64,000 nucleotides of DNA from Acidobacteriota bacterium (GTDB lineage: Bacteria; Acidobacteriota; Thermoanaerobaculia; UBA5066), in contig JAKOVQ010000007.1 in assembly GCA_029781975.1 (NCBI GenBank), forward strand, positions 56,973 through 120,972, read 5' to 3'. The translations under genes were made by a program, and so were the position numbers. Below the pieces are notes generated by a model, which saw only the letters and a program-made list of their open reading frames with translations, had not been told where the DNA came from and searched no databases. The number at the start of each line of letters is the position of its first letter. Positions within the stretch are counted from its first letter, which is position 1. This document shows, one piece after another, positions 19,630 through 26,918 of the stretch.

Positions 19630-20490
19630 ATGTCCCGTCCGGCCCCCTCCGCGCGCCGCGACGTCGTCCTCCTGGCGCTCCTCCTCGCCGGCTGCATCCT
19701 CCTCCTCTCGGTCCAGGTGAGGAGGAGCGGCGGGCAGACCCTCGCGGAGAGCTGGGCCCTCGACGCCTCGGCGGTCCTCGTCCGGGGCGTGACGGGGGTG
19801 AGGGAGGCCGGGGGCGCCCTCTCCGGCTGGCTCTCGTTCCGGTCGACGCTCGTCCGCGAGAACGCCCGCCTACACGAGCGCGTGACGGCCCTCGAGGCCG
19901 AGCTCCTCCGGCTGAGGGACGCCGAGCGCGACCGGAACCACCTCCTCGGCCTCCTGGGGCTCTACCCGACCCCGCCGCCCGGCACGCGGGCGGCGCACGT
20001 CATCGTCGTCTCCACGGCCGGGCCCTTCCAGTCCGCGGTCCTCGACCGCGGCCGCCGGGACGGCGTCCTCCCCGGAGGGGCCGTCGTCGGGCTGAAGGGG
20101 CTGCTCGGCCGCGTGGTCGCGGCGGGAGAGGCCTCGGCCCGCGTCCAGCTCCTCTCGGACCGGACCGCGGCGACCGGCGTCCTCCTCTCCCGGACCGCGC
20201 GGGCCGCCGTGGCGCGCGGCGACGGCGGGGCGGGCGCGACCGTCCTCTACGTCCCCGCCGTGGCGGATGCCGCCGTGGGCGACGAGGTGGTGACCTCCGG
20301 GACCGACGGCGTCTATCCCCGCGGCCTTCCCGTCGGCCGGATCGAGTCGGTGGGACGGGCGGGCCTCTTCCTCGACCTTCCCGTCCGGCTGGCGGCGGAC
20401 CCCCGCCTCGAGCCGCTCGTCTTCGTCTTCCCGCCGCTCCTCCCCGGGGAGGCGCGCTCCCCGGGGGAGCCGCTCCCCGTGAAGCCGTGA
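19630..20490 (+). CDS. mreC: Rod shape-determining protein MreC
   Basis: A 286-residue bitopic elongasome protein. It has a short cytosolic N-terminus, a transmembrane helix at ~12-30 (VVLLALLLAGCILLLSVQV), a coiled coil at ~75-105 (RENARLHERVTALEAELLRLRD) and two beta-barrel domains. Family motifs include VSTAGPFQSAVLDRGRRDGVLPG, AVVGLKGLLGRVV and VVTSGTDGVYPRGLPVGRI. MreC links MreB filaments to PBP2 in the periplasm. It starts with ATG at 19630, eight bases after the mreB stop, and its stop overlaps the GTG of mreD. Confidence 0.95.
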   Translation: MSRPAPSARRDVVLLALLLAGCILLLSVQVRRSGGQTLAESWALDASAVLVRGVTGVREAGGALSGWLSFRSTLVRENARLHERVTALEAELLRLRDAERDRNHLLGLLGLYPTPPPGTRAAHVIVVSTAGPFQSAVLDRGRRDGVLPGGAVVGLKGLLGRVVAAGEASARVQLLSDRTAATGVLLSRTARAAVARGDGGAGATVLYVPAVADAAVGDEVVTSGTDGVYPRGLPVGRIESVGRAGLFLDLPVRLAADPRLEPLVFVFPPLLPGEARSPGEPLPVKP

Positions 20491-20990
20491 GCGCGCTCGC
20501 CACGGCCCTCGGGCTCGTCCTCGCCACGCTCGGGACGCTCGTGATGGGCGCCCTCCGCCTCCCGTCCGTGCCCGACCTCTTCCTCCTTCCCGTCGGCTTC
20601 GCCGCCCGGCGGGGTGCCGCGGGACGGGCCATGGTCGTCGCCGTGGCGGCGGGCCTCCTCGAGGACTCGCTGACGGTGCCGGGACGCCTCTTCGGCCTCC
20701 ACGCCTTCGCCAAGGTCCTGGTCGCCTTCTGCCTCGCGCTCGTCGGCGCCCGGACCCTCGTCGAGAAGGCGGTCCCGTTCGGCGCGCTCCTCGCGGCGGG
20801 CTCGGCGGTCGAGGGGGCGGTCGTGGCGGGCCTCCTGTGGGTCCTGCGGGGAGACCTCTTCCTCCCGGAGCCGGGCCGCCTGGCCGTCCGGGTGGTCGGG
20901 ACCGGCCTCCTCGCCGCGGCGGTCCGGGCCCTCCTCCGGTACCCGTGGAAGGAAGCCCGGGCGGCCCGGCGCCGCCGGAAGCTGGCATAG
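20487..20990 (+). CDS. mreD: Rod shape-determining protein MreD
   Basis: A 167-residue polytopic protein with about five hydrophobic segments, e.g. LATALGLVLATLGTLVMGAL (about residues 3-22) and FCLALVGARTLV. The weakly conserved MreD pattern is recognisable chiefly by position, size and topology between mreC and the PBP2 gene. MreD sits in the inner membrane and modulates the MreC-PBP2 interaction. The GTG at 20487 overlaps the mreC stop by four bases. The C-terminus is strongly basic (KEARAARRRRK), as expected for a cytosolic end. Confidence 0.85.
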   Translation: MSALATALGLVLATLGTLVMGALRLPSVPDLFLLPVGFAARRGAAGRAMVVAVAAGLLEDSLTVPGRLFGLHAFAKVLVAFCLALVGARTLVEKAVPFGALLAAGSAVEGAVVAGLLWVLRGDLFLPEPGRLAVRVVGTGLLAAAVRALLRYPWKEARAARRRRKLA

Positions 20991-20999
20991 TCGGGTCCG

Positions 21000-22877
21000 A
21001 TGGTCGAGAGCGCCCGCGAGGACCGCCGCCCCCTCCTCGTCCGGATCGACGGGCTGGCGGTCGCGGCCTGGGCGGTCCTCGTCGTCCTGCTCGGCGTCTA
21101 CTGGGTCCAGCAGGTCCTCCGGGGAGAGGAGTTCCAGCGCCAGGCGGAGAACAACCGCCAGCGCTCGGTCCCGATCACGGCGCCCCGCGGCTTCATCCTG
21201 GACCGGAACGGCGTCGTCCTCGCCGAGAACGAGCCCTCGTTCTCGCTCCTCCTCGACCGGAACGCGACGAAGGACGTCGGCGCGTCCCTCTCCTTCGTCG
21301 CCTCGCTCCTGGGCCGCCCCCTCCCGGACCTCCGGCACCGCTTCGAGCGGGGGCGGTCGACCTACGACTTCGTTCCCGTCCTCCTCGACGACAACCTCTC
21401 GGTGGCCGAGGTCGGGGCCGTCGAGGCCCACGCGCTCGAGCACCCCGAGCTCGTGATCCAGACGACCGAGCGGCGGATCTACACGCAGGGGCCGGCGACC
21501 GCCCACCTCCTCGGCCACCTCGGCGAGGCGACCCCGGAGCAGGTCGCCGCGCGAGCCGGCCGGATCCGGCCCGGCGACGCCGTCGGCCAGAACGGGGCCG
21601 AGGCTGCCTACCAGGACCTCCTCGCCGGCACGTCGGGCCTCCGCACGTTCGTCATCGACTCCTTCGGCCGCGAGGTCGCCGAGCTCGACAAGGTCGACCC
21701 GCTCCCCGGGAACACGCTCGTCCTGAACATCGACCTGAGGCTCCAGAAGATCGCCGACGACTACTTCCGCGACAAGGTCGGCGCGGCCGTCGCGATGGAC
21801 CCGAGGACCGGCGAGATCCTCGCCTTCGTCTCCTCCCCCGCCTTCGACCCCAACATCTTCACGAGGCGCGTGTCGAAGGACGAGTGGGACGCCATCCTCC
21901 AGAACGAGGACCATCCGCTCAACAACAGGGTCCTGCAGAACGTCTACTCCCCGGGCTCCGTCTGGAAGGCGTTCGTGGCGTACGCCGCCCTCCAGGCCGG
22001 GATCTCGCCGGCGGAGCGGGTCACCTGCCACGGCGCGCAGACGTTCTACGGGCGCTCGTTCCGGTGCCACGGCGTCCACGGGTCGGTCGACCTCCCGACG
22101 GCGCTTCAGGTCTCGTGCGACGTCTACTTCTACACGATGGGGAAGCGCCTCGGCATCGACGCCCTCGCCGACGCGGCGCGGACCTTCGGCTTCGGCCGGC
22201 CGACCGGGTTCGACGTCGGCCCCGAGAAGAGCGGCGTCGTCCCCGACCCGGAGTGGAGCGCGGCCGCGCGCAAGCACCCCTGGTATCCCGGGGAGACGAT
22301 CTCCGTGGCGATCGGCCAGGGCCCGGTCCTGGTGTCGGCGCTCCAGGTGGCGCGGGCCTTCGCGGCGCTCGCCAACCCCGACGGGGCGCTCCCGACGCCG
22401 CACGTCTTCCGGATGGGGGAGCACGTCAAGACCGGCGACCGGTACGCCTATCGCCCCCCCCCGCGCGCGCACGTGCCGTACGGGCCGGGGGTACGCGAGG
22501 CGATCGTCGAGGGGCTCTGGAGGGTCGTCAACGTCCCGGGCGGGACCGCGTACGGCGTCCGGGTCCCCGGGCTCGACATCTGCGGCAAGACCGGCTCGGT
22601 CCAGGTCGTCGCCCAGGCCGACACGAAGAAGGCGCACCTCCTCCCCGAGAGGCTCAGGGACCACGGCTGGTTCGCGGGGTTCGCGCCGCGAGACGACCCG
22701 AAGATCGTCGTCGTCGTCTTCGTCGAGCACGGCGAGCACGGAGCCACGGCGGCCGCCCCGCTCGGGGCCCGGCTCTGCGAGGCCTGGCTGCGCCCCGCCC
22801 CTCCGCCGGCGGCGCCTCGCCCCGCGGACGTGGCGCGCGGCGCCGCGCCGGCCGAGGCAGGAAGGGACGGGACCTGA
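21000..22877 (+). CDS. mrdA: Penicillin-binding protein 2 (elongasome transpeptidase)
   Basis: A 625-residue class B PBP that cross-links peptidoglycan during cell elongation. One N-terminal membrane anchor (AVAAWAVLVVLLGVYWVQQV) is followed by a PBP dimer domain with RGFILDRNGVVLAENEPS. The transpeptidase domain has the active-site SxxK motif SVWK near residue 320 (YSPGSVWKAF), SxN-equivalent SCD in QVSCDVYFYTMGKRLG and KTG in CGKTGSVQV near residue 530. The C-terminus is a short Pro/Ala-rich tail. It begins ten bases after the mreD stop. Beta-lactams such as mecillinam target this protein in E. coli. Confidence 0.95.
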   Translation: MVESAREDRRPLLVRIDGLAVAAWAVLVVLLGVYWVQQVLRGEEFQRQAENNRQRSVPITAPRGFILDRNGVVLAENEPSFSLLLDRNATKDVGASLSFVASLLGRPLPDLRHRFERGRSTYDFVPVLLDDNLSVAEVGAVEAHALEHPELVIQTTERRIYTQGPATAHLLGHLGEATPEQVAARAGRIRPGDAVGQNGAEAAYQDLLAGTSGLRTFVIDSFGREVAELDKVDPLPGNTLVLNIDLRLQKIADDYFRDKVGAAVAMDPRTGEILAFVSSPAFDPNIFTRRVSKDEWDAILQNEDHPLNNRVLQNVYSPGSVWKAFVAYAALQAGISPAERVTCHGAQTFYGRSFRCHGVHGSVDLPTALQVSCDVYFYTMGKRLGIDALADAARTFGFGRPTGFDVGPEKSGVVPDPEWSAAARKHPWYPGETISVAIGQGPVLVSALQVARAFAALANPDGALPTPHVFRMGEHVKTGDRYAYRPPPRAHVPYGPGVREAIVEGLWRVVNVPGGTAYGVRVPGLDICGKTGSVQVVAQADTKKAHLLPERLRDHGWFAGFAPRDDPKIVVVVFVEHGEHGATAAAPLGARLCEAWLRPAPPPAAPRPADVARGAAPAEAGRDGT

Positions 22878-22880
22878 GGC

Positions 22881-23981
22881 GTGTCGCGGCTCTCCGAGGT
22901 CTTCCCGCGCCGCATCGACCTGAAGCTCCTCGCCGTCGTCCTCCTCCTCTCGGCCATCGGGATCGCGATGGTGGTCTCCACGACCGCCGGGACGCCCCGC
23001 GGCAGCCTCGGCGGCAGGCAGGCGATCTTCGTCCTCGTCGGCCTCGTCGGCTGCGGCGTCGCTCTGGCCGTCGACTACCGGCTCCTCCTCCGCTACTCGC
23101 CCGGCCTCTTCGCGGTCTCGCTCCTCCCCCTCGTCTACCTCCCGCTCTTCGGGCCGCGCATCGCCGGGGCCCGGTCCTGGCTCAGGCTGGGGGGCGGCTT
23201 CCAGATCCAGCCCTCCGAGCTGGTCCGGATCACCACCGTCCTCCTGGTCGCCTGGATCCTCGAGAACGACGACCGTCCCTTCCTGCAGCGGAAGACGATC
23301 GTCCAGGTCTCCCTCGCCGTCGGGATCCCGGCGGTCCTGATCCTGCTGCAGCCCGACCTCGGCGTGACGCTGACCTACCTGCCGTTCCTGGCGGCCGCGC
23401 TCTTCTTCGGCGGCCTGAAGGCGCGCTGGTGGCTCGTCCTCCTCCTGGCCGGGGCGGTCGCGGCCGGGGGCTCCTGGTTCCTCCTGAAGGACTACCAGAA
23501 GGACAGGATCCGGACCTTCCTCGACCCGGACCTGGCGGCGCGCGGGGCGGGCTACCAGGTCCGGCAGGCGCGGATCGCCATCGGCTCCGGCGGGATCCTC
23601 GGCAAGGGGTTCCAGAAGGGGACGCAGAGCCGCCTCGGGTTCCTCCCGGTCCGCCACACCGACTTCGTCTTCGCCGCGCTGGCCGAGGAGTGGGGGTTCG
23701 TCGGCGTGGCGGCGGTCATCACCCTCTACGGCCTCGTCCTGTCGCGAGGCTTCGCGATCGCCCGGGACGCGCGCGACCGGGGCGGAGCCATGCTCGCGCT
23801 CCTCGTCGTCGTCGACCTCGTGGTCCAGGCGGCGGTCAACATCGCCATGAACGTCGGCATCGTCCCCACGACGGGCATCACCCTGCCGTTCGTCTCCTAC
23901 GGCGGCTCCTCGATGATCGCCTCCTGGACCCTGATCGGGCTCGTCCTCTCCGTCTCCTACCGGAGGTTCGTCAACGTCTGA
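22881..23981 (+). CDS. rodA: Rod shape-determining protein RodA (SEDS glycosyltransferase)
   Basis: A 366-residue SEDS-family polymerase that extends glycan strands from lipid II together with PBP2. About ten transmembrane helices are evident. SEDS signatures present are LGGGFQIQPSELVRI, LLQPDLGVTLTYLPFL (the Asp in QPDLG), GFLPVRHTDFVFAALAEEWGFVG, NVGIVPTTGITLPFVSYGGSSM and the preceding helix AAVNIAMN. The GTG at 22881 follows the mrdA stop by three bases. This is the last rod-shape gene; rng follows after ~65 bp and may be read from the same transcript. Confidence 0.96.
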   Translation: MSRLSEVFPRRIDLKLLAVVLLLSAIGIAMVVSTTAGTPRGSLGGRQAIFVLVGLVGCGVALAVDYRLLLRYSPGLFAVSLLPLVYLPLFGPRIAGARSWLRLGGGFQIQPSELVRITTVLLVAWILENDDRPFLQRKTIVQVSLAVGIPAVLILLQPDLGVTLTYLPFLAAALFFGGLKARWWLVLLLAGAVAAGGSWFLLKDYQKDRIRTFLDPDLAARGAGYQVRQARIAIGSGGILGKGFQKGTQSRLGFLPVRHTDFVFAALAEEWGFVGVAAVITLYGLVLSRGFAIARDARDRGGAMLALLVVVDLVVQAAVNIAMNVGIVPTTGITLPFVSYGGSSMIASWTLIGLVLSVSYRRFVNV

Positions 23982-24045
23982 GCTTCCTGAGGCACAATCC
24001 GGCCCACCCCGGGGCCGCCCCGCCCCGTTTCCCCCCGGAGGTTCG

Positions 24046-25584
24046 ATGCTCAAGGAGCTCCTCGTCTCATCGAACGACCGCGAGACGCGCGTCGCCGTCC
24101 TGGAGGACGGCCGCGTGGCCGAGGTCCAGATCGAGCGCCGCCGGCAGCGGGGCGTCGTTGGAAACATTTACAAGGGCCGGGTGACCCGGGTCCTCCCGGG
24201 GATGCAGTCGGCCTTCGTCGACATCGGGCTCGAGAAGGACGCCTTCCTCTACGTGGCCGACGTCGGCGAGGAGGTCGAGGACTTCGACCGGTTCGGCGCC
24301 TCGGAGGAGAACGGGGAGCCCCTCCCCGTCACCTTCCTCGACACCCCGGGGGACGCGGAGCCCGCGACCCGGCCGCCGCTCCCCTCGATCGACGACCTCC
24401 TCCGCGAGGGGCAGGAGCTCGTCGTCCAGGTGACGAAGGACCAGATCGCCCACAAGGGGGTCCGGATCACGACGCACGTCACCCTGCCGGGGAGGACGCT
24501 CGTCTACATGCCGACGATCGACCACGTCGGCGTCTCGCGCCGGATCGAGAACGAGGAGGAGCGGACCCGCCTGAAGGACATCCTGGTGGCCCTCCGGAAG
24601 GGCCCCGGCGGCTTCATCGTCCGGACGGCCGGGGAGGGACGCGCCCCGGAGGAGTTCGCGGCCGACAAGCGCTACCTCGTCCGGCTCTGGGACCAGATCC
24701 GGAAGAAGGGGGAGCGGGCGGGGGCCCCCACGCTCCTCCACCGCGACCTCGACCTGACGCTCCGGGCGGCCCGCGACGTCTTCGCGCAGGACTTCGCGAC
24801 GCTCTGGGTGGACGACGACGAGGAGTACCGGCGGATCGTCGAGTTCCTCGACCAGGTCCAGCCCGCCCTCGTCGGCAAGGTCAAGCTCTGGCGCAAGTCG
24901 AGCCCTCTCTTCGAGGAGTACGGGGTCGACCAGGAGATCGAGAACGCGCTCAAGTCGAAGGTCTGGCTCAAGTCGGGGGGGTACATCGTCATCAACCAGA
25001 CCGAGGCGCTCGTGGCGATCGACGTCAACACCGGGAAGTTCGTCGGGAAGAAGCGCCTCGAGGACACGGTCGTGAGGACCAACATGGAGGCGGTCCAGGA
25101 GATCGTCCGCCAGATCCGGCTCCGCGACCTCGGGGGACTCCTCGTCGTCGACTTCATCGACATGGAGGAGGAGGAGCACCGCCGGGAGCTCGTCGCCGCG
25201 CTCGAGGCCGAGCTGAAGAAGGACCGCTCCAAGAACCGGATGCTCCCGGTCTCGGAGTTCGGCCTCGTCGAGATCACCCGCAAGCGCCAGCGGCAGAGCC
25301 TCGAGCGGGCGCTGACGATGCCGTGCCCGTACTGCTCCGGCTCGGGGCGGATCAAGAGCGTCCCGACGATCCTCCTCGAGATCCGCCGCGAGATCCTGAA
25401 GCGGATCCCCGAGGGGGAGGGGCACTCCGTCCTGATGCGGGTCCACCCCGAGATCTACCGCGCCCTCTCCTCGGACGAGCGCCACCTCGTGGAGGAGCTC
25501 CAGGAGCACATCGGGATGCCCATCCACGTCCAGAGCGACGAGCACCTCCACCACGAGGGGTACGACATCGTCCTCGAAACCTGA
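24046..25584 (+). CDS. rng: Ribonuclease G/E family endoribonuclease
   Basis: A 512-residue RNase G, shorter than RNase E because it lacks the degradosome scaffold. An N-terminal S1 RNA-binding domain spans residues ~36-125 (GNIYKGRVTRVLPGMQSAFVDIGLEKDAFLYVADV, split by a charged insertion at ~85-120). The catalytic DNase I-like domain has the metal-binding AIDVNTGKFVGKKRLEDT (Asp near 325), RQIRLRDLGGLLVVDFIDME (Asp near 369) and the Zn-link CPYCSGSGR near 426-434. ATG at 24046 has GGAGG upstream. The position after rodA matches the mre-rng arrangement of many bacteria. It processes 16S rRNA and degrades mRNA by family knowledge. Confidence 0.95.
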   Translation: MLKELLVSSNDRETRVAVLEDGRVAEVQIERRRQRGVVGNIYKGRVTRVLPGMQSAFVDIGLEKDAFLYVADVGEEVEDFDRFGASEENGEPLPVTFLDTPGDAEPATRPPLPSIDDLLREGQELVVQVTKDQIAHKGVRITTHVTLPGRTLVYMPTIDHVGVSRRIENEEERTRLKDILVALRKGPGGFIVRTAGEGRAPEEFAADKRYLVRLWDQIRKKGERAGAPTLLHRDLDLTLRAARDVFAQDFATLWVDDDEEYRRIVEFLDQVQPALVGKVKLWRKSSPLFEEYGVDQEIENALKSKVWLKSGGYIVINQTEALVAIDVNTGKFVGKKRLEDTVVRTNMEAVQEIVRQIRLRDLGGLLVVDFIDMEEEEHRRELVAALEAELKKDRSKNRMLPVSEFGLVEITRKRQRQSLERALTMPCPYCSGSGRIKSVPTILLEIRREILKRIPEGEGHSVLMRVHPEIYRALSSDERHLVEELQEHIGMPIHVQSDEHLHHEGYDIVLET

Positions 25585-25592
25585 CGGGCCGG

Positions 25593-25621
25593 GTGCCAGG
25601 ATGGCGCAAGAGACCTGGCAC
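25593..25621. repeat. Inverted repeat GTGCCAGG ... CCTGGCAC
   Basis: Perfect 8-bp arms (25593-25600 and 25614-25621) flank a 13-nt loop nine bases after the rng stop. No T-tract follows, and a separate strong terminator lies 50 bp downstream, so this is more likely a REP-like element or an mRNA 3'-end structure than a terminator. Confidence 0.55.
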
Positions 25622-25668
25622 GGGTCCTGCAAAGGAGATGGCAGGCGCACACTCCAGCCTCTCCTCCC

Positions 25669-25697
25669 AGCCGCCCGCCCGGGCGGCTCTCTTTTTT
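25669..25697 (+). terminator. Rho-independent terminator after rng
   Basis: A perfect 8-bp stem (AGCCGCCC at 25669-25676, GGGCGGCT at 25681-25688) with a 4-nt loop is followed by CTCTTTTTT. It ends the mre-rng transcript and shows that the Rieske gene starts downstream of it. Confidence 0.9.
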
Positions 25698-25786
25698 CCT
25701 CTAGCATGCCGGCACGAGGCCCCGGCGGATCTCCGGGCGCCGCAACCGCGCGCGGCCGGCCCCGCCCCGGGCCCCCGGAGGCGCCG

Positions 25787-26884
25787 TTGGACCCAGCCCG
25801 CTACGCCGTCGACCCCGACGTCCGGAAGGCCGCCACCCTCCCGGGGGCCTTCTACCGGGACGCCGAAGCCTACGACCGCCTCGTCGAGAGGCTCCTCGCG
25901 CGCAGCTGGCAGCTCGCCGGCGACCCCGGGGCGCCGCTGGACCCCGGGGACGTCGTCCCCTTCACCTTCCTCCCGGGCTCCGTCTCCGAGCCGCTCCTCC
26001 TGGTCCGGGACGGAGGGGGAAGCCTCCACGCCCTCTCGAACGTCTGCACCCACCGCGGGGCGCTCCTCTGCCGGGAGGGCGGCGCGAGGACGACGCTCCG
26101 GTGCCCGTACCACGGCCGGCGCTTCGGCCTCGACGGCCGCTTCCTCTCCATGCCGGAGTTCGAGGGGGCCGAGGGCTTCCCGACGGCCGGCGACGACCTC
26201 CCGCGGCTCCCCCTCGAGAGGTGGGGCCCGCTCCTCTTCACCGCCCTCGACCCGGCCTTCCCGTTCGACGGGTGGACCGCCCCCCTCGCGGAGCGGACAG
26301 GGTTCCTGCCGCTCGGGTCGGCCGTCCTCGACCCCGCCCGCTCCCGCGACTACGACGTCGCCGCGCACTGGGCGCTCTACGTCGACAACTACCTCGAGGG
26401 GCTCCACATCCCGTACGTCCACCCGACCCTGGCCGGGGCGCTCGACTACGCCGCCTACCGGACGGAGCTCTTCCCGCTCGGATCGCTGCAGGTCGGGATC
26501 GCCCGGGACGGCGACGACGTCTTCTCCCTTCCCCCCTCCTCCCCGGACCACGGCCAGCGGGTGGCGGGCTACTACTTCTGGCTCTTCCCGAACACGACGC
26601 TGAACGTCTACCCCTGGGGCGTCTCGGTGAACGTCGTCCTCCCCCGCGGCCCGGACCGGACCACCGTCGCCTACCGGAGCTACGTCTGGGACCCGGACCG
26701 CCTCGACCGCGGGGCGGGCTCCGGGCTCGACCGGGTGGAGATGGAGGACGAGACCGTCGTCGAGAGCGTCCAGCGCGGGGTCCGCTCGAGGCTCTACCGG
26801 AGCGGCCGCTTCTCGCCCGCGCGCGAGACCGGCGTCCACCACTTCCACCGGCTCCTCTGCCGGTTCCTCTCCGCGGAGGGGTGA
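25787..26884 (+). CDS. Rieske [2Fe-2S] aromatic-ring-hydroxylating oxygenase alpha-like subunit
   Basis: A 365-residue oxygenase component. The N-terminal Rieske domain holds CTHRGALL and CPYHGRRFGLDG, i.e. the CxH...CxxH cluster ligands (about residues 88-90 and 107-110). The catalytic domain has DNYLEGLHIPYVHP (~198-211), the Fe(II)-binding His pair. Length and order fit alpha subunits of ring hydroxylases or choline monooxygenase-like enzymes. No ferredoxin, reductase or beta subunit is adjacent. TTG at 25787 is chosen because GGAGG lies five bases upstream. The in-frame ATGs at 25601 and 25706 lie before or within a Gly/Pro/Arg-rich stretch with no ribosome site, the first also before the terminator. 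Substrate unknown. Confidence 0.87.
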   Translation: MDPARYAVDPDVRKAATLPGAFYRDAEAYDRLVERLLARSWQLAGDPGAPLDPGDVVPFTFLPGSVSEPLLLVRDGGGSLHALSNVCTHRGALLCREGGARTTLRCPYHGRRFGLDGRFLSMPEFEGAEGFPTAGDDLPRLPLERWGPLLFTALDPAFPFDGWTAPLAERTGFLPLGSAVLDPARSRDYDVAAHWALYVDNYLEGLHIPYVHPTLAGALDYAAYRTELFPLGSLQVGIARDGDDVFSLPPSSPDHGQRVAGYYFWLFPNTTLNVYPWGVSVNVVLPRGPDRTTVAYRSYVWDPDRLDRGAGSGLDRVEMEDETVVESVQRGVRSRLYRSGRFSPARETGVHHFHRLLCRFLSAEG

Positions 26885-26918
26885 GGCCGGGGCCGGCAGG
26901 GCGCGAGGAGGGGGGGAG

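Noticed and set aside
20313..24167. A 1284-codon minus-strand frame opposite mreD-mrdA-rodA.
   Set aside because: Long antisense frames are common in very GC-rich DNA. The plus-strand genes have full family motifs, and the antisense product is Arg/Glu/Gly/Asp-rich low complexity.
25601..25786. ATG starts at 25601 and 25706 for the Rieske gene.
   Set aside because: The first lies before a strong terminator and inside a repeat region; neither has a ribosome site, and the added sequence is Gly/Pro/Arg-rich. TTG at 25787 follows GGAGG.
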